DNA of 6,297 nt from Candidatus Odyssella thessalonicensis (GTDB lineage Bacteria; Pseudomonadota; Alphaproteobacteria; Bin65), in assembly GCA_005240015.1 (NCBI GenBank), contig SBBV01000100.1:1-6297 (forward strand), in the 5' to 3' direction. Positions 5,127 to 6,297 of this stretch are shown one piece after another. The notes beneath the pieces were generated by a model that saw only the letters and a program-made list of their open reading frames with translations, ran no database searches and had not been told where the DNA came from. The number at the start of each line of letters is the position of its first letter. Position 1 is the stretch's first letter. A program made the translations under genes and the position numbers.

Positions 5127-5732
5127 ATGGCAAGTCTTTACGATTTGAAGCCGCGCTTCCAGGCGCTGCTGCGCCCGCTGGCGCGCGGGCTGCTGGCGGC
5201 CGGGATCACGCCCAATGCCGTGACCTTGGCCGCGCTCGGCCTGTCGCTGCTCCTGGGTGCGGCGCTCGCGCTGTGGCCGGCCTCCGCCTGGGTCATGGCC
5301 GCGGTGCCGCTTGTATTGCTGTTGCGCATGGCGATGAACGCGCTCGACGGCATGATGGCGCGCGAGGGCGGGCAGGCGACGACGCTCGGCCTCGTGCTGA
5401 ACGAGGTCGGCGACATCCTCGCCGACGGCGCGGTCTACTTTCCGCTGGCGCTGGCGCTCGGCGTCGATCCGTTGCTCGCCGCCGGCTTCGTGCTGCTCGC
5501 AGCGGTGAGCGAAGCGGCGGGCTTGTGCGGCGTCGCCACTGGCGCCGGCCGCCGCTATGACGGACCCTTCGGCAAGAGCGACCGTGCCGCCGCGCTCGGG
5601 GCGCTGGCGATCCTCGCAGCCCTCGCCGTTCCGCAGGCGGCGTGGATTAACTGGGTCTTCGGCGTGCTCGCGGTGCTGACCGCGGCCACGACCCTCAATC
5701 GCGTGCTCAAAGCCGCGCGGGGCCGCCCATGA
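5127..5732 (+). CDS. CDP-alcohol phosphatidyltransferase family protein (YnbA-like)
   Basis: This 201-residue integral membrane protein belongs to the class I CDP-alcohol phosphatidyltransferases, which transfer a phosphatidyl group from CDP-diacylglycerol to an alcohol in the inner membrane. The motif is at residues 71-96: N71-x2-D74-G75-x2-A78-R79-x8-G88-x3-N92-x3-D96. In the canonical motif, residues 71 and 92 are Asp. Several hydrophobic segments follow the polar start MASLYDLKPRFQALLRP, roughly at 30-50, 53-72, 100-125 and 140-190. From memory, E. coli YnbA shares this start, the NALDGM.ARE segment and the GPFGKSDRA segment (residues 146-154 here), so YnbA is the best model rather than PgsA or PssA. 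The acceptor alcohol is unknown. An in-frame TAA at 5115-5117 makes the ATG at 5127 the first possible ATG; no ribosome binding site is apparent. It overlaps the next gene by ATGA. Confidence 0.88.
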   Translation: MASLYDLKPRFQALLRPLARGLLAAGITPNAVTLAALGLSLLLGAALALWPASAWVMAAVPLVLLLRMAMNALDGMMAREGGQATTLGLVLNEVGDILADGAVYFPLALALGVDPLLAAGFVLLAAVSEAAGLCGVATGAGRRYDGPFGKSDRAAALGALAILAALAVPQAAWINWVFGVLAVLTAATTLNRVLKAARGRP

Positions 5733-6297
5733 GAGGCTGGTTCGATCTCAACCCGACCCTGCTGATCGCGCTCGGCGGAATTTTCGGCCTGCTCGTTGCG
5801 GCGAGCCTCATCATCGCGGCGCTCAAGAGTGCCCGGCCCGAGAAGGATTTTGCCGAGCTTGTGCAGCGCACGAAATCCTGGTGGCTGATGGCCGCGATCT
5901 TCACCGCGGCGCTGCTCGTCAACCGGGTGGCGGCGCTCGTGTTCCTCGGGGTCGTGAGCTTCCTGGCGCTCAAGGAATATCTCTCGATCATCCCGACGCG
6001 GCGCGCCGACCGGCGCGTGCTGTTCTTCCTCTATCTCGCGATTCCGATCCAGTACTACTGGGTCAGCATCGGCTGGTACGGGATGTTCATCATCTTCGTG
6101 CCGGTCTACATGCTGCTCTTCCTGCCGCTGCCGATGCTCGTGATCGGCCAGACGCAGGGATTCCTGCGCGCCATCGGCACCCTGCATTGGGGGCTGATGG
6201 TGACGGTGTTCAGCCTCTCGCACGCGGCCTACACGCTGATGCTGCCGGCGGCTTCCAACGCGATCGGCGCGTGGCGCGATCCCCACACCGGCGCGGC
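5729..6297 (+). CDS. Phosphatidate cytidylyltransferase-like protein (YnbB-like), partial at window end
   Basis: The frame opens at an ATG (5729-5731) that overlaps the upstream stop codon as ATGA, which points to coupled translation. It stays open for 189 codons to the window edge, so the C-terminus is missing. The protein is very hydrophobic, with membrane segments at about 10-32, 51-84, 97-115, 118-140 and 149-171. Segments such as SFLALKEYLSIIP (residues 77-89), GFLRAIGTLHWGLMVTVFSLSHAAY (144-168, continuous) and TLMLP resemble, from memory, E. coli YnbB, a CdsA-type CDP-diglyceride synthase. Such enzymes make CDP-diacylglycerol from CTP and phosphatidate, which the upstream transferase would use. 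The catalytic CdsA signature lies in the C-terminal part and is not in this window, so activity cannot be judged. No Shine-Dalgarno sequence is evident. Confidence 0.8.
   Translation, partial: MRGWFDLNPTLLIALGGIFGLLVAASLIIAALKSARPEKDFAELVQRTKSWWLMAAIFTAALLVNRVAALVFLGVVSFLALKEYLSIIPTRRADRRVLFFLYLAIPIQYYWVSIGWYGMFIIFVPVYMLLFLPLPMLVIGQTQGFLRAIGTLHWGLMVTVFSLSHAAYTLMLPAASNAIGAWRDPHTGA

Noticed and set aside
5555..6286. A 243-codon minus-strand frame antisense to the lipid genes
   Set aside because: The plus strand carries two clearly membrane-type proteins with an ATGA overlap; the antisense product is a charged low-complexity sequence without motifs.

Overview
The window looks like a chromosomal segment of a GC-rich alphaproteobacterium (by eye roughly two-thirds G+C, with strongly GC-rich third codon positions). 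The core genes, and a type of extragenic palindromic repeat that I associate from memory with Hyphomicrobiales and relatives, fit that group. I cannot name a genus. No phage, plasmid, CRISPR, tRNA or rRNA signal is visible.

Layout, left to right. Positions 1-127 hold non-coding sequence with two abutting GC-rich hairpins (46-80 and 81-103), then a ribosome binding site. A plus-strand pair follows: an AmpG-family permease (128-1609) and, six bases later and in the same reading frame, a periplasmic-binding-protein-like protein with no signal peptide (1616-2332). A hairpin in the 56-bp convergent gap (2354-2370) separates them from a minus-strand pair: accD (3994-4944, transcribed first) and folC (2389-3672). 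The roughly 320-bp gap between accD and folC is filled by a 189-bp mosaic palindromic element (3727-3915). It has 19-bp perfect terminal inverted repeats and five internal hairpins. A divergent intergenic region (4945-5126) leads to a plus-strand operon: a CDP-alcohol phosphatidyltransferase (5127-5732) overlapping by ATGA a phosphatidate cytidylyltransferase-like gene (from 5729, cut off by the window end).

How the genes work together. AccD is the carboxyltransferase beta subunit of acetyl-CoA carboxylase, which makes malonyl-CoA for fatty acids. FolC makes dihydrofolate and folylpolyglutamate. The accD-folC order is the common proteobacterial one, but the trp genes often found upstream are absent. 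AmpG-type permeases import muropeptides for wall recycling; why a signal-less binding protein is its partner is not obvious. The last two genes resemble E. coli YnbA and YnbB, a pair predicted to activate phosphatidate to CDP-diacylglycerol and transfer it to an unidentified alcohol. This makes a phospholipid of unknown head group the most open biological question here.

The items most worth a second look are the YnbA/YnbB-like lipid operon, with Asp-to-Asn changes in the CDP-alcohol transferase motif, and the highly structured mosaic element between accD and folC.
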